DNA of 64,000 nucleotides. Source: Nocardioides sp. S5. Its GTDB lineage: Bacteria > Actinomycetota > Actinomycetes > Propionibacteriales > Nocardioidaceae. The stretch covers positions 3,720,001 through 3,784,000 of the forward strand of contig NZ_CP022296.1 of assembly GCF_017310035.1 (NCBI RefSeq). Direction: 5' to 3'. The notes beneath the pieces were generated by a model. It had not been told where the DNA came from and searched no databases. It was given only the letters and a program-made list of their open reading frames with translations. This document shows, piece after piece, positions 50,977 through 59,775 of the stretch (positions are counted from its first letter, which is position 1; every line of letters begins with the position of its first letter). Position numbers and translations under genes: made by a program.

Positions 50977-51966
50977 ATGACATCCACTGACAAGCTCATC
51001 CAGATGGCGATCGCCGTCGTGCTCTTCTTCGCCGTGACCGGCCTGATCCTGGTCCTCACCGCCCGGCTGCGCTCGCGCAACGGGGAGCGGGTCCAGGCCG
51101 CCGCCTTCATCGCCCCCTCGCTCCTGCTGATCGCCGTGGGGCTGCTCTACCCGGCGGTCGGCACCATCTACCAGTCCTTCTTCGGCTCGTCCTACCAACC
51201 GATCCTCGGCGGCGGTAACGAGGGCAACTTCGTCGGCCTGGACAACTACCGCAGGATCTTCACCAACGGCGACCTGCTCCAGGTCCTGCAGAACACTGCC
51301 TTGTGGGTGGTGCTGACACCGCTGGTGGCGACGACCATCGGGCTGGTCTACGCGGTGCTCATCGACCGCTCGCGCTTCGAGAAGGTCGCCAAGGCGCTGA
51401 TCTTCCTGCCGATGGCGATCTCCCTGGTCGGTGCGTCGATCATCTGGAAGTTCATGTACGACTACAAGGGCACCGACCAGGACCAGCTCGGCGTCCTCAA
51501 CGCCCTGCTCAAGGCCGTCGGTTTCGACACCTACCGCTTCCTGCTCACCGAGCCGTGGAACACGTTCTTCCTGATCGTGATCATCGTCTGGGTCCAGGCC
51601 GGCTTCGCCATGACGATCCTCTCCGCGGCGATCAAGGCGATCCCCGACGACATCGTCGAGGCGGCCAAGCTCGACGGCGTCAACGGGCTCAAGCTGTTCC
51701 GCTACATCACGGTCCCCAGCATCCGGCCTTCGCTGATCGTCGTGCTCACCACGATCAGCATCACCACCCTGAAGGTGTTCGACATCGTCCGCACCGCCAC
51801 GGGCGGCCAGTTCGGCACGAGCGTCCTGGCCTACGAGTTCTACGTCCAGAGCTTCCGCTCCTTCGACTTCGGGCTGGGTGCGGCGCTCGCGACGCTGATC
51901 TTCGTCCTGGTGACCCCGATCGTCGTCTACAACATCCGTCAGATGCGTCGCCTGGAGGCACGATGA
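50977..51966 (+). CDS. Sugar ABC transporter permease (AglF-like)
   Basis: 329 residues. An extra N-terminal helix (LIQMAIAVVLFFAVTGLILVLTARLRSR) precedes the usual six; this is typical of AglF-type permeases. IAPSLLLIAVGLLYPAVGTIYQSFF starts the core. The EAA loop is EAAKLDGVNGLKLFRYITVPSIRPSLIVVLTTISITTLKVFDIV near residue 227. It overlaps the next permease by 4 bp (ATGA). ATP is probably supplied by the divergent MsmK-type protein. Confidence 0.92.
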   Translation: MTSTDKLIQMAIAVVLFFAVTGLILVLTARLRSRNGERVQAAAFIAPSLLLIAVGLLYPAVGTIYQSFFGSSYQPILGGGNEGNFVGLDNYRRIFTNGDLLQVLQNTALWVVLTPLVATTIGLVYAVLIDRSRFEKVAKALIFLPMAISLVGASIIWKFMYDYKGTDQDQLGVLNALLKAVGFDTYRFLLTEPWNTFFLIVIIVWVQAGFAMTILSAAIKAIPDDIVEAAKLDGVNGLKLFRYITVPSIRPSLIVVLTTISITTLKVFDIVRTATGGQFGTSVLAYEFYVQSFRSFDFGLGAALATLIFVLVTPIVVYNIRQMRRLEAR

Positions 51967-52910
51967 CCACCACGACACCCACGGCTCCGCAGGCCGGGCT
52001 CAAGACCGCTCCCCCCAGGAGCGCGAGCAGCGCGGCCCGGGAGAGCCTGTCCGGACGGTGGGCCTCGGCCGCGGCGATCGTGATCGCCGTGCTCTGGACC
52101 CTGCCCACCTTCGGCCTCCTGGTCTCCTCGTTCCGCCCGGAGGGAGAGGTCAAGACCAACGGCTGGTGGAACGCCGTCACCGACCCGCAGTTCACGCTCG
52201 ACTCCTACCGGCAGGTCATCAGCGGCGCGGACATCGACCTGGCCACCTATCTGATCAACTCGGTGGTCATCACGATCCCCGCGGTCCTGATCCCGATCAG
52301 CCTGGCGGTGATGGCGGCCTACGCCTTTGCGTGGATCCCGTTCAAGGGCCGTGACACGCTCTTCGTCGCGGTCTTCGCGCTGCAGATCGTCCCCATCCAG
52401 GTGACGATGATCCCGCTGCTGCGCCTCTACGTGGACCCGCCGTTCAACCTGATGCCGCTGGCGGGCAACGATGCCCCGGGGGGCGGCTTCTACACCGTGT
52501 GGCTCTCGCACACGATCTTCGCGCTGCCGCTGGCGATCTTCCTGCTGCACAACTTCATGCGGGAGATCCCCGGGGAGCTGATCGAGTCGGCCCGCGTCGA
52601 CGGCGCCGGGCACGTGCAGATCTTCTCGAAGATCATGCTCCCGCTGATGACGCCGGCGATCGCGGCGTTCGGCATCTTCCAGTTCCTGTGGGTCTGGAAC
52701 GACCTCCTGGTCGCGCTCGTCTTCGCCGGCGGCAACCCGTCGGTGTCGCCGTTGACGGTGCGCCTGGCGGCCCTGGCCGGCCAGCGGGGAGAGGACTGGC
52801 ACCTGCTGTCGGCAGGCGCGTTCGTCTCCCTGGTGGTCCCGCTGATCGTGTTCCTGTCGCTGCAGCGCTACTTCGTGCGCGGCCTGCTGGCCGGCAGCGT
52901 CAAGGGGTGA
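51963..52910 (+). CDS. Sugar ABC transporter permease (AglG-like)
   Basis: 315 residues from ATG 51963. A Thr/Pro-rich cytoplasmic start, then SAAAIVIAVLWTLPTFGLLVSSFRP as helix 1. The EAA loop is ESARVDGAGHVQIFSKIMLPLMTPAIAAFGIFQFLWVWNDLLVALVF near residue 205, and the C-terminus ends SLQRYFVRGLLAGSVKG. It is the second permease of the AglEFG-like importer. Its last 11 bp overlap the end of the convergent GH1 gene. Confidence 0.92.
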   Translation: MTTTTPTAPQAGLKTAPPRSASSAARESLSGRWASAAAIVIAVLWTLPTFGLLVSSFRPEGEVKTNGWWNAVTDPQFTLDSYRQVISGADIDLATYLINSVVITIPAVLIPISLAVMAAYAFAWIPFKGRDTLFVAVFALQIVPIQVTMIPLLRLYVDPPFNLMPLAGNDAPGGGFYTVWLSHTIFALPLAIFLLHNFMREIPGELIESARVDGAGHVQIFSKIMLPLMTPAIAAFGIFQFLWVWNDLLVALVFAGGNPSVSPLTVRLAALAGQRGEDWHLLSAGAFVSLVVPLIVFLSLQRYFVRGLLAGSVKG

Positions 52911-54288
52911 GCAGGCCGGCGGCGCCTCGCCCCTGAGCGGGCGCCGCCACCTGCTCGGCGAACCAGTGGTAGGACGCCTTGGGCGTCCGCGTGAGAGACG
53001 GAGAGGAGCGGTCGACGTGGACCAGGCCGAACGTCTTGGCGTACCCCTCGGCCCACTCGAAGTTGTCGAGGAGGGTCCACACGAAGTAGCCACGCACGTC
53101 GGCGCCGGCGTCGCGTGCCCGGTCCACCGCGGCCAGGTGGCCGCGCAGGTAGTCGATGCGGTCGGTGTCCTCGACCCGGCCGTCGACGACGTCGGTGTCG
53201 GCGCACGCGGCGCCGTTCTCGGTGATCACCAGCGGCAGCCCGGTGCGGCGGTGGGTGTCGACCAGCAGCTCCTCGAGCCCGCGGGGCTCGACCTCCCAGC
53301 CGATGTCGGTGCGCGGCTCGCGCACCGCCAGGTCGAGTCGTTCGACGCCGGGGTAGGCACCCTGCTCGGGGTGCTCGCCCTCGCCGGTCCCCAGCGCGGG
53401 CCGGATCGGCGTGTAGTAGTTGATGCCGAGCCAGTCGGCGGAGCCCTTGATCGCGTCGAGGTCGCCGGGGCGGACCAGCTCGGGGTCGGACAGGACGGGC
53501 GCGATCGCGAGCAGGCGCTCGTCGTACGCCCCGTCGACCAGCGGCCCCAGCCACACGCGGTTGCGGATGGCGTCGACGCCGTCGGCGACGTCCGCGGCCT
53601 CGGGCGACTCCGGCCAGACGGGCGCCAGGTTGAGCACGATCCCGACGTGGGCGCCCGGCAGCGCCTCGCGGGCCCAGGCGTGGCCCAGCAGCAGGTGGTG
53701 GGCGGCCCGGTGCCCGGCCGCGCCCTCGCTGCGGCCCGGCGCGTGCACGCCGGCGGCGTAGCCGAGGTAGGCCGCGCACCACGGCTCGTTGTGGGTCGCC
53801 CACGACGTCACCCGGTCGCCGAGTCGCTGGTGCACCACGCCGGCGTACTCGACGAACGCCTCGGCGGTCCGCCGCTCGAGCCAGCCGCCCTCGTCCTCGA
53901 GCGCCTGGGGCAGGTCCCAGTGGTAGAGCGTGGCGACCGGCTCGATGCCGGCCTCCAGCAGCCCGTCGACGAGGCGCTCGTAGTAGTCGAGGCCGCGCGT
54001 CTCGACGCGGCCACGGCCCTCGGGAAGGATGCGCGGCCACGCCAGGGAGAAGCGGTAGGCGTCCACCCCCAGGCCGCGGATGAGCGCGATGTCGTCCTCG
54101 ACGCGGTGGTAGGAGTCGCACGCCTCGGCACCGTCGTCGCCGCCGACGACCCGGCCGGGCTCGGCGGTGAAGGTGTCCCAGATCGACGGGCCGCGGCCGT
54201 CCTCGGCCACCGCTCCCTCGATCTGGTAGGACGCCGTGGCGACGCCGAGGGACAGCGGGGACGGAGTGGTGGGCGTGTTCACGCTCAC
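52900..54288 (-). CDS. GH1 beta-glucosidase
   Basis: 462 residues from GTG 54288. Family 1 signatures: LGVATASYQIEGAVAEDGRGPSIWDTF at the N-terminus, YRFSLAWPRILPEGRG, TLYHWDLPQALEDEGGW, THNEPWCAAYLGY with the acid/base Glu near residue 167, LGINYYTPIRP, and LVITENGAACAD with the nucleophile Glu near residue 356. No signal peptide, so it cleaves imported beta-glucosides such as cellobiose. It diverges from the LacI regulator gene (32 bp between starts) and is convergent with the AglG-like permease. Confidence 0.95.
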   Translation of the reverse strand: MSVNTPTTPSPLSLGVATASYQIEGAVAEDGRGPSIWDTFTAEPGRVVGGDDGAEACDSYHRVEDDIALIRGLGVDAYRFSLAWPRILPEGRGRVETRGLDYYERLVDGLLEAGIEPVATLYHWDLPQALEDEGGWLERRTAEAFVEYAGVVHQRLGDRVTSWATHNEPWCAAYLGYAAGVHAPGRSEGAAGHRAAHHLLLGHAWAREALPGAHVGIVLNLAPVWPESPEAADVADGVDAIRNRVWLGPLVDGAYDERLLAIAPVLSDPELVRPGDLDAIKGSADWLGINYYTPIRPALGTGEGEHPEQGAYPGVERLDLAVREPRTDIGWEVEPRGLEELLVDTHRRTGLPLVITENGAACADTDVVDGRVEDTDRIDYLRGHLAAVDRARDAGADVRGYFVWTLLDNFEWAEGYAKTFGLVHVDRSSPSLTRTPKASYHWFAEQVAAPAQGRGAAGLLTP

Positions 54289-54320
54289 ACCCTAGTGGCG
54301 CGGCGGAAGAGCGGACGCTG

Positions 54321-55409
54321 ATGACCGGCGAGCCAGATCCCGCCCCCGGCACGCACACCGGCCAGGTCACCAGCCAGGTGAACATGGCCGACGTGGCGCG
54401 TCGGGCGGGGGTGTCGATCGCCACCGTCTCGCGTGCCCTGCGCGGGCTGCCCGGTGTCAGCCCGCGCACCCGCAGCCGGGTGCTGTCCACGGTCGAGGAG
54501 CTCGACTACGTCGTCTCCCCCGCCGCGTCCTCGCTGCGCGGCGCGACGCGTCGGGTCGCGGTCGTGCTCCCCCGCCTCGACAGCTGGTTCTCCTCCACGA
54601 TGCTCGCCACCGTCGAGTCGACGCTGCGGCAGGCCGACCTCGACGTGCTCGTCTACCAGGTCGGCACCGAGGAGAAGCGCAGCCACTTCTTCCGCGACCT
54701 GCCCACCCGCCGCAAGGTCGACGCGGTCGTGCTGATCACCCTGCCGATCCGTGCCGAGGAGGAGGAGCGGCTCGACCTGATGGGCGTCGAGGTCGTCGTG
54801 GCGGGGTCACGGCTGCGCGACTTCCCCTCGGTCAGCGTCGACGACGTGGCGATCGGCCGTGAGGCGGTCGAACACCTGGTCGCGCTGGGCCACACCCGCA
54901 TCGGCATGATCCGCACCAGCGACACCGACGGCGCCACGTGGGCCAGCGACGCGCACCGGCGCGCCGGCTACCTCGAGGCGCTGGCGCGCCACGGACTGCC
55001 GCTCGACCCGGCGCTCGTCGTGACGGCCGCCTACGGCGTGGACGCGGGCGCCGTGGGCATGGAGCAGCTGCTGGCGCTTCCCGACCCGCCGACCGCGGTC
55101 TTCTGCTACTCCGACGACATCGCGGTCGCCGCGACCACGTCGCTGCGCCACCACGGGCTGCGGGTGCCGGAGGACATGTCGCTCGTCGGTGTCGACGGCC
55201 ACGCCCTCGGCGCCCTCTTCGACCTGACCACCATCGACCAGCACGTCGTCGAGCAGGCGCGGGCCGCGAGCACGATGGTGCTGGACCTCCTCGCCGGACA
55301 CGACCTCGCCCAGGACCGCCTCACGCTCCCCACCCACCTGGTCGTGCGCGGGTCCACCGCGGCGCCGGCGCGCTCGCGCAGCAGCGGACGCCAGCAGGTC
55401 CGCCACTAG
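54321..55409 (+). CDS. LacI-family transcriptional regulator
   Basis: 362 residues from ATG 54321. The HTH and hinge lie at about 20-75: VNMADVARRAGVSIATVSRALRGLPGVSPRTRSRVLSTVEELDYVVSPAASSLRG. The periplasmic-binding-like domain follows: RVAVVLPRLDSWFSSTMLATVESTL, VSVDDVAIGREAVEHLVALGHTRIGMI, FCYSDDIAVAATTSLRHHGLRVPEDMSLVGVDGHALG, and TTIDQHVVEQARAAS. It probably senses a glucoside and represses the neighbouring GH1 gene and the AglEFG-like transporter, whose promoter carries a LacI-type operator at 49409. The ligand is not predictable. Confidence 0.92.
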   Translation: MTGEPDPAPGTHTGQVTSQVNMADVARRAGVSIATVSRALRGLPGVSPRTRSRVLSTVEELDYVVSPAASSLRGATRRVAVVLPRLDSWFSSTMLATVESTLRQADLDVLVYQVGTEEKRSHFFRDLPTRRKVDAVVLITLPIRAEEEERLDLMGVEVVVAGSRLRDFPSVSVDDVAIGREAVEHLVALGHTRIGMIRTSDTDGATWASDAHRRAGYLEALARHGLPLDPALVVTAAYGVDAGAVGMEQLLALPDPPTAVFCYSDDIAVAATTSLRHHGLRVPEDMSLVGVDGHALGALFDLTTIDQHVVEQARAASTMVLDLLAGHDLAQDRLTLPTHLVVRGSTAAPARSRSSGRQQVRH

Positions 55410-55424
55410 CCCGCGCGCGGTCCC

Positions 55425-56072
55425 TCAGTAGGTGCCGAGGTACTTGCGGGGCGTGCCGGGCGCGGGCAGGCGCTGCACCTGGACCGAGCCCATGAGCGCG
55501 ACGCCGCGCACCCGCACGGTCGGCGAGTCGGGTCCCAGCTCGGCCGGCACCCGGTCCTTGGCCTCGCCGTAGTCGCCCATGATGGGCGTGCCGTCGACGA
55601 CCACGTGCATGTGCGCGGGGACCGGGATCTTCACGTCGCCCATGATCGCGCTGGCGTTGATCTGGGTGTGCGGTCCGGCCAGGATCGCCTCGCGCAGGTC
55701 GAGCACGACGCTGCCCATCAGGGAGAACGCCGAGTGGTTCTCGGGGACGTGCCACACGCCGCGCCGCTTGCAGTCGCCCATGATCGCGACGGACGAGGCG
55801 TGGCCGACGGCGGGCACCCCGGACGGCGTACGCCGCACGGGAGCCGCAGCCGGGGGCGCGACCGGTCCGGCGGCCTGCAGGTCGAGGGTGATGGGCACCA
55901 GCTCGCCGTAGGTCTTGGCCTGCCAGGTCAGCTCCAGCCGCTCCTCGAGCTCGTCGAGGTCGATGCGTCCCTCTCCCGCGGCGTCGCGCAGCACGTCGGC
56001 CACGCGCTGGCGGTCGGCGTCGGAGATGCGCATCTGCGACGGGTCGTACGGGCGGTTCTCGATCTCCCCCAT
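55425..56072 (-). CDS. DUF1707 (SHOCT-like) domain protein
   Basis: 215 residues. The N-terminal DUF1707 unit is clear: MRISDADRQRVADVLRDAAGEGRIDLDELEERLELTWQAKTYGELVPITLDL (about 14-66). A Pro/Ala linker leads to a beta-rich part with repeated IMGD/MGSV words (AIMGDCKRRG, LMGSVVLDLREAIL, AIMGDVKIPVP, IMGDYGEAKD, LMGSVQVQRL), resembling the cell-wall-active antibiotic response (LiaF/YvqF C-terminal) beta-solenoid. No membrane helix is visible. The role is probably in envelope stress sensing or anchoring; not established. Confidence 0.85.
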   Translation of the reverse strand: MGEIENRPYDPSQMRISDADRQRVADVLRDAAGEGRIDLDELEERLELTWQAKTYGELVPITLDLQAAGPVAPPAAAPVRRTPSGVPAVGHASSVAIMGDCKRRGVWHVPENHSAFSLMGSVVLDLREAILAGPHTQINASAIMGDVKIPVPAHMHVVVDGTPIMGDYGEAKDRVPAELGPDSPTVRVRGVALMGSVQVQRLPAPGTPRKYLGTY

Positions 56073-56118
56073 GCCGGTCAGGATAGCGAGGCCGCGCGGG
56101 ACTGCTCCGTGACAGTCG

Positions 56119-57813
56119 TCAGGGGCCTGCGAAGTGCTGGTAGTCCTTGGAGCTGACCCATGAGCCGCCCCACTCCCAGCCGATGCGGTCGAACTCGCGG
56201 ACCAGCAGGTCGCCCTCGCGGATCACCCCCGTCGGCACCGGCGCCGAGCGGCCGCGGTCGATGAAGGCGTAGCGGCGACCGGCCGGCGGGTCGATCGAGC
56301 CCGCGCGGACGTAGGGGTTCTGCACCGGGTTGATGTCGATGGCCGCCCCGCGCGCGTGGTCGGACCAGCTCGTCTGGCCCGCGACGCGTCGGCAGTTGTA
56401 GCCCGAGGTGTTGTTGTCGGCCATCGACGCGTCGTCGTCGCCGTCGTAGTGGTCGACGAGCCGCATCCGTGCGATCGGGTAGCCCACGTCGTACAACCTG
56501 CCGAAGACCTCGGTCACGTCGCGGGCGAAGCGGCGGTGCACCACCATCTCGCCGGTGCGGGCCAGGCCGCCGAACCCGCGGTAGGTCATGGTGAGGTGGC
56601 GCAGGTCGGCCAGCCTGACCGGGCAGCCCGCCCGGTGGCTGCTGCCTCGCATCCGGGCGGCGAGCTCGGCGTCGATCGGCGCGATGGTCGCTGCGTACTC
56701 CGGGTCGTCGGTCTGCGCCTCGCCGCGCTCGGCGCCCAGGCCGGCGCACCGCGCACCGGCCCGCCAGTCGCGGACGGCCGCGGACCGCGCCGCTCCCGTC
56801 ACGGGCAGCGGACGGCCGTCAGCGGCGATGCGCGCCGGCACCCACTCCTCCTCGACCACGCCGTCGGCGTCGAGGCGCAGCACCAGCACGCCGGTGTCGG
56901 GCTGGCGCGAGTGGTACCAGACGAAGTTTCCCAGGCCGTAGGAGACGTAGGTGTCGCCGGAGAAGCCGGCGCCGCCGACCACGTGGGAGTGGCTGCCGAC
57001 GACGACGTCGGCCCCCGCGGCCGCTAGGTCGCGCGAGAGCTCCCGCTGGCTCTGGGTCGGGCAGGCCTCGTTCTCCCGGCCCCAGTGGAGGTAGACGACC
57101 ACCAGGTCCTGGCGCACGGACGCCTTCTCGACGGCGCCGAGGAGCTGGTCGGTACGACTTCCGCGGGCCGCGGCGATGCCGGGGGTGTCCGGGCCGGCGG
57201 ACCACACGTCACTGCCGCCCTCGCGCTGCACGGTGTCGGCGCCGAGGAAGGCCACGTCGAGGCCGTCGACCCGGACCACGTGCGGCGCGAACGCCTCCGC
57301 GGCGTCTCGCCCGCCACCGACCACCGCGACCCGGTTGCGTCGGGCGGCCCGGATCGTGTCCGCCAGCCCCACCTGTCCGTAGTCGCCGGCGTGGTTGTTG
57401 GCGACGGTCACCACGTCGATGCCGGCGTCGGCCAGCGCGCCCAGCGCGCGGGGCGGGGTGCGGAAGTAGTAGCGGTCGGTGGCGAACTCCAGCTCCTTGG
57501 GGTCGCGGCGTCCCCGCTCGGTGACCGGCGTCTCGAGGTTCACCATCGCCACGTCGGCCGAGCGCAGCGTCCGCGCGATCGGGCCGAGGCCGCGCCGCAG
57601 CAGGGCGCCCACGTGCGCCTCGAAGTGGACGTCGCCCCCGAAGGCCAGGGTCACCTCGCCCGACGGCGTCGCCGGGGCCGCGGCCACGTCTTCGGCCACC
57701 CGGGCGGGGTCATCTTCCCCGGTGCGGGTGTCGGCGGGCGTGGCCGAGGTGCAGGCCGAGAGCGCGAGCGCGCACACCACCACTGCTGCACGGTGACGAC
57801 CCCGTCCCTCCAT
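56119..57813 (-). CDS. CapA metallophosphatase-like + M15 peptidase fusion lipoprotein
   Basis: 564 residues from ATG 57813. Lipoprotein signal with SAC near residue 20. Residues about 50-320 are a CapA/PGA_cap domain: LAFGGDVHFEAHV, MVNLETPVTERG, VANNHAGDYGQVGL, LHWGRENEACP, and VVVGSHSHVVGGAGFSGDTYVSYGLGNFVWY, all metal-site motifs of that calcineurin-like family. Residues about 395-564 are an M15-type (M15C/VanY-like) zinc peptidase: TSWSDHARGAAIDINPVQNPY (SxHxxGxAxD) and WEWGGSWVSSKDYQHF. It may combine release of a polymer and cutting of peptidoglycan stem peptides at the cell surface; that combined role is inferred. CapA domains are known in poly-gamma-glutamate systems, but no capB/capC genes are near. 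Confidence 0.85.
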   Translation of the reverse strand: MEGRGRHRAAVVVCALALSACTSATPADTRTGEDDPARVAEDVAAAPATPSGEVTLAFGGDVHFEAHVGALLRRGLGPIARTLRSADVAMVNLETPVTERGRRDPKELEFATDRYYFRTPPRALGALADAGIDVVTVANNHAGDYGQVGLADTIRAARRNRVAVVGGGRDAAEAFAPHVVRVDGLDVAFLGADTVQREGGSDVWSAGPDTPGIAAARGSRTDQLLGAVEKASVRQDLVVVYLHWGRENEACPTQSQRELSRDLAAAGADVVVGSHSHVVGGAGFSGDTYVSYGLGNFVWYHSRQPDTGVLVLRLDADGVVEEEWVPARIAADGRPLPVTGAARSAAVRDWRAGARCAGLGAERGEAQTDDPEYAATIAPIDAELAARMRGSSHRAGCPVRLADLRHLTMTYRGFGGLARTGEMVVHRRFARDVTEVFGRLYDVGYPIARMRLVDHYDGDDDASMADNNTSGYNCRRVAGQTSWSDHARGAAIDINPVQNPYVRAGSIDPPAGRRYAFIDRGRSAPVPTGVIREGDLLVREFDRIGWEWGGSWVSSKDYQHFAGP

Positions 57814-57871
57814 CCCTCGATTGTGCCCCGGGGGTGGTTGAAGGTTTGTCCAGCCTTGCTCGGGCTCCGCC

Positions 57872-58960
57872 TCAGGCGGCGGCCGCGGCCAGGTGTCGCG
57901 ACACCGCGAGAGCCGCCTGGCGACCCGCGCGGGATGCACCGACGGTGCTGGCCGAGGGCCCGTAGCCGACCAGCTGCACCCGCGGGTCCCGCACGGCCGT
58001 GGTCGCGCCCTGCACGTTGCCGCGCACCGGCTCGAGGGCGATCCCGCCAGCGGCCGAACGCAGGCCCAGCGGGGCCAGGTGGTCGAGCGCGGGACGGAAG
58101 CCGGTGGCCCACACGATCGCGTCGACCGCCTCGAAGCGGCCGTCTGCCCAGCGCACGCCGTCGGCCTCGATGCGCGCGAACACCGGCAGCCGGTCGTACG
58201 CCCCGAGCCGGGCCGCCTCCTGCTCCTGGGGCCGCAGCGCCAGACCGGTCACGCTGACCACGCTGGCCGGCGGCAGCCCGCGGCGTACGCGCTCCTCGAC
58301 CGCGGTCACCGCGGCGAGCCCGGCGGCGGCGTCGAAGCCGTCCCTCCACACCGGCTCGCGCCGCGTCACCCACAGGGTGTCGGCCACCGGCGCGAGCTCG
58401 CCGAGGTGCTGCACCGCGGACGCACCACCGCCCACCACCAGCACCCTCCGGCCGCGGAAGTGCGCGGGCCCGGGGTAGTCGGCGGTGTGCACCTGCTCGC
58501 CCGCGAAGGTGTCGATGCCCGGGTAGTAGGGCACGAACGGCCGGGTCCAGGTGCCGGTGGCGTTGACCAGCGTGCGGGTCCGCCACTCCCCGCGGTCGGT
58601 CCGCACGACCAGCAGGTCGTCCTCGCTGTCGACGCGATCGACGCGCACCGGACGCACCACCGGCAGGTCGTGACGTCGCTCGTAGTCGTCGAACCAGTCC
58701 GGCACCACGACGTTGGCCGGCAGCCGTGAGACCTGCGGCGCCTCGGAGCCGGGGAGGTCCGCGACACCGTGCACGTCGTCCATGCCGAGCGACTCCCAAC
58801 GGTGCTGCCAGGCGCCCCCGGCACGCGGGTTGGCGTCGAGCACCCGGTGCTCGATCCCGCGGCGACGCAGGAAGTACGACGACGCGAGGCCGGCCTGTCC
58901 GGCGCCGACGACGAGCGAGTCCCAGACCTCCACGCCGGCAGAACGCCCGGCGAGGAGCAT
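57872..58960 (-). CDS. Flavin-containing monooxygenase-like oxidoreductase
   Basis: 362 residues from ATG 58960 (GTG 58927 is a possible shorter start). FAD-binding Rossmann motif VVGAGQAGLASSYFLRRRGIEHRVLDANPRAGGAWQHRW near residue 17, NATGTWTRPFVPYYPG near residue 132, NADPH-binding VLVVGGGASAVQHLGELA near residue 172, and the IVWATGFRPALDHL closing motif near residue 285. This fits the FMO/CzcO-like group. Substrate unknown. It lies upstream of the CapA fusion gene on the same strand with 58 bp between them. Confidence 0.9.
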   Translation of the reverse strand: MLLAGRSAGVEVWDSLVVGAGQAGLASSYFLRRRGIEHRVLDANPRAGGAWQHRWESLGMDDVHGVADLPGSEAPQVSRLPANVVVPDWFDDYERRHDLPVVRPVRVDRVDSEDDLLVVRTDRGEWRTRTLVNATGTWTRPFVPYYPGIDTFAGEQVHTADYPGPAHFRGRRVLVVGGGASAVQHLGELAPVADTLWVTRREPVWRDGFDAAAGLAAVTAVEERVRRGLPPASVVSVTGLALRPQEQEAARLGAYDRLPVFARIEADGVRWADGRFEAVDAIVWATGFRPALDHLAPLGLRSAAGGIALEPVRGNVQGATTAVRDPRVQLVGYGPSASTVGASRAGRQAALAVSRHLAAAAA

Positions 58961-59006
58961 CTATGCCCGCCTGTCGCCGCGCCCAGCACCGTGGCAGCCT
59001 CGGGGC

Positions 59007-59768
59007 ATGGACACCGCCACTCGCGCCACCACCCTCCTCGAGCTCCACCACACCGGCTCCACGCTGGTCCTGCCCAACGTCTGGGACGCCTGGTCGGCGC
59101 GCGTCGTCGCCGACGCCGGCTTCGCCGCCCTGAGCATCGGCAGCCACCCGCTCGCCGACTCGCGGGGGCAGGGCGACAACGAGGACATGACGCTCGACGA
59201 CGCCCTCGACGGCGTACGCCGCATCTGCTCGGCGGTGCCCGACGTGCCGGTCACCGCCGACATGGAGGCCGGCTACGGCGTCTCCCCCGCCGAGCTGGTC
59301 GAGCGGCTGCTCGAGGCCGGGGCCGTCGGCCTCAACGTCGAGGACACCGTGCACTCCGAGGGTGGCCGGCTGCGGTCGGTCGCCGAGCACGCCGACTACA
59401 TCGGTGGGCTGCGCCAGGCGGCCGACGCGGCAGGGGTCGACCTCGTGGTCAACGCCCGCACCGACGCCTTCATCAAGGCCGACCGCTTCGAGGACCCGGT
59501 GGCCGAGGCGATCACCCGGCTCCGGGCCTGCGAGGAGGCGGGCGCCCGATGCGTCTACCCCGTCAAGGTCCCCGATGCCGCTTCCCTCCAGCGGATCCTC
59601 GACGCCCTGTCCGGGCCGGTGAACGTCATCGCCAACCCCCGCACGGGCTCGGCGGCCGGCTCGCTGGAGGACCTCCAGGTCATGGGCGTGCACCGGGTCA
59701 CCTTCGGGCCGCTGCTGCAGAAAGAGCTGGCGCCCGACCTCGCCGCGCTCGTCGCCCCCTGGGCGTAG
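59007..59768 (+). CDS. Isocitrate lyase / PEP mutase family protein
   Basis: 253 residues from ATG 59007. ICL/PEPM barrel features: LVLPNVWDAWSARVVADAGFAALSIGSHPLADSRGQGDNEDMTLDDALDGV near residue 20, VPVTADMEAGYGVSPAELVERLLEAGAVGLNVEDTVHSEGGRL with metal-site Asp/Glu near residue 88, and VNARTDAFI. It lacks the Cys loop of true isocitrate lyase, so it is closer to PEP mutase, phosphonopyruvate hydrolase or carboxyPEP mutase-like enzymes. It ends 7 bp from the stop of the convergent ABC ATPase gene. Confidence 0.9.
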   Translation: MDTATRATTLLELHHTGSTLVLPNVWDAWSARVVADAGFAALSIGSHPLADSRGQGDNEDMTLDDALDGVRRICSAVPDVPVTADMEAGYGVSPAELVERLLEAGAVGLNVEDTVHSEGGRLRSVAEHADYIGGLRQAADAAGVDLVVNARTDAFIKADRFEDPVAEAITRLRACEEAGARCVYPVKVPDAASLQRILDALSGPVNVIANPRTGSAAGSLEDLQVMGVHRVTFGPLLQKELAPDLAALVAPWA

Positions 59769-59775
59769 GACGCCG

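Noticed and set aside
57814..57939. Longer start for the CapA-M15 fusion
   Set aside because: The extension lies inside the upstream monooxygenase gene and would bury the lipoprotein signal sequence that begins at 57813.
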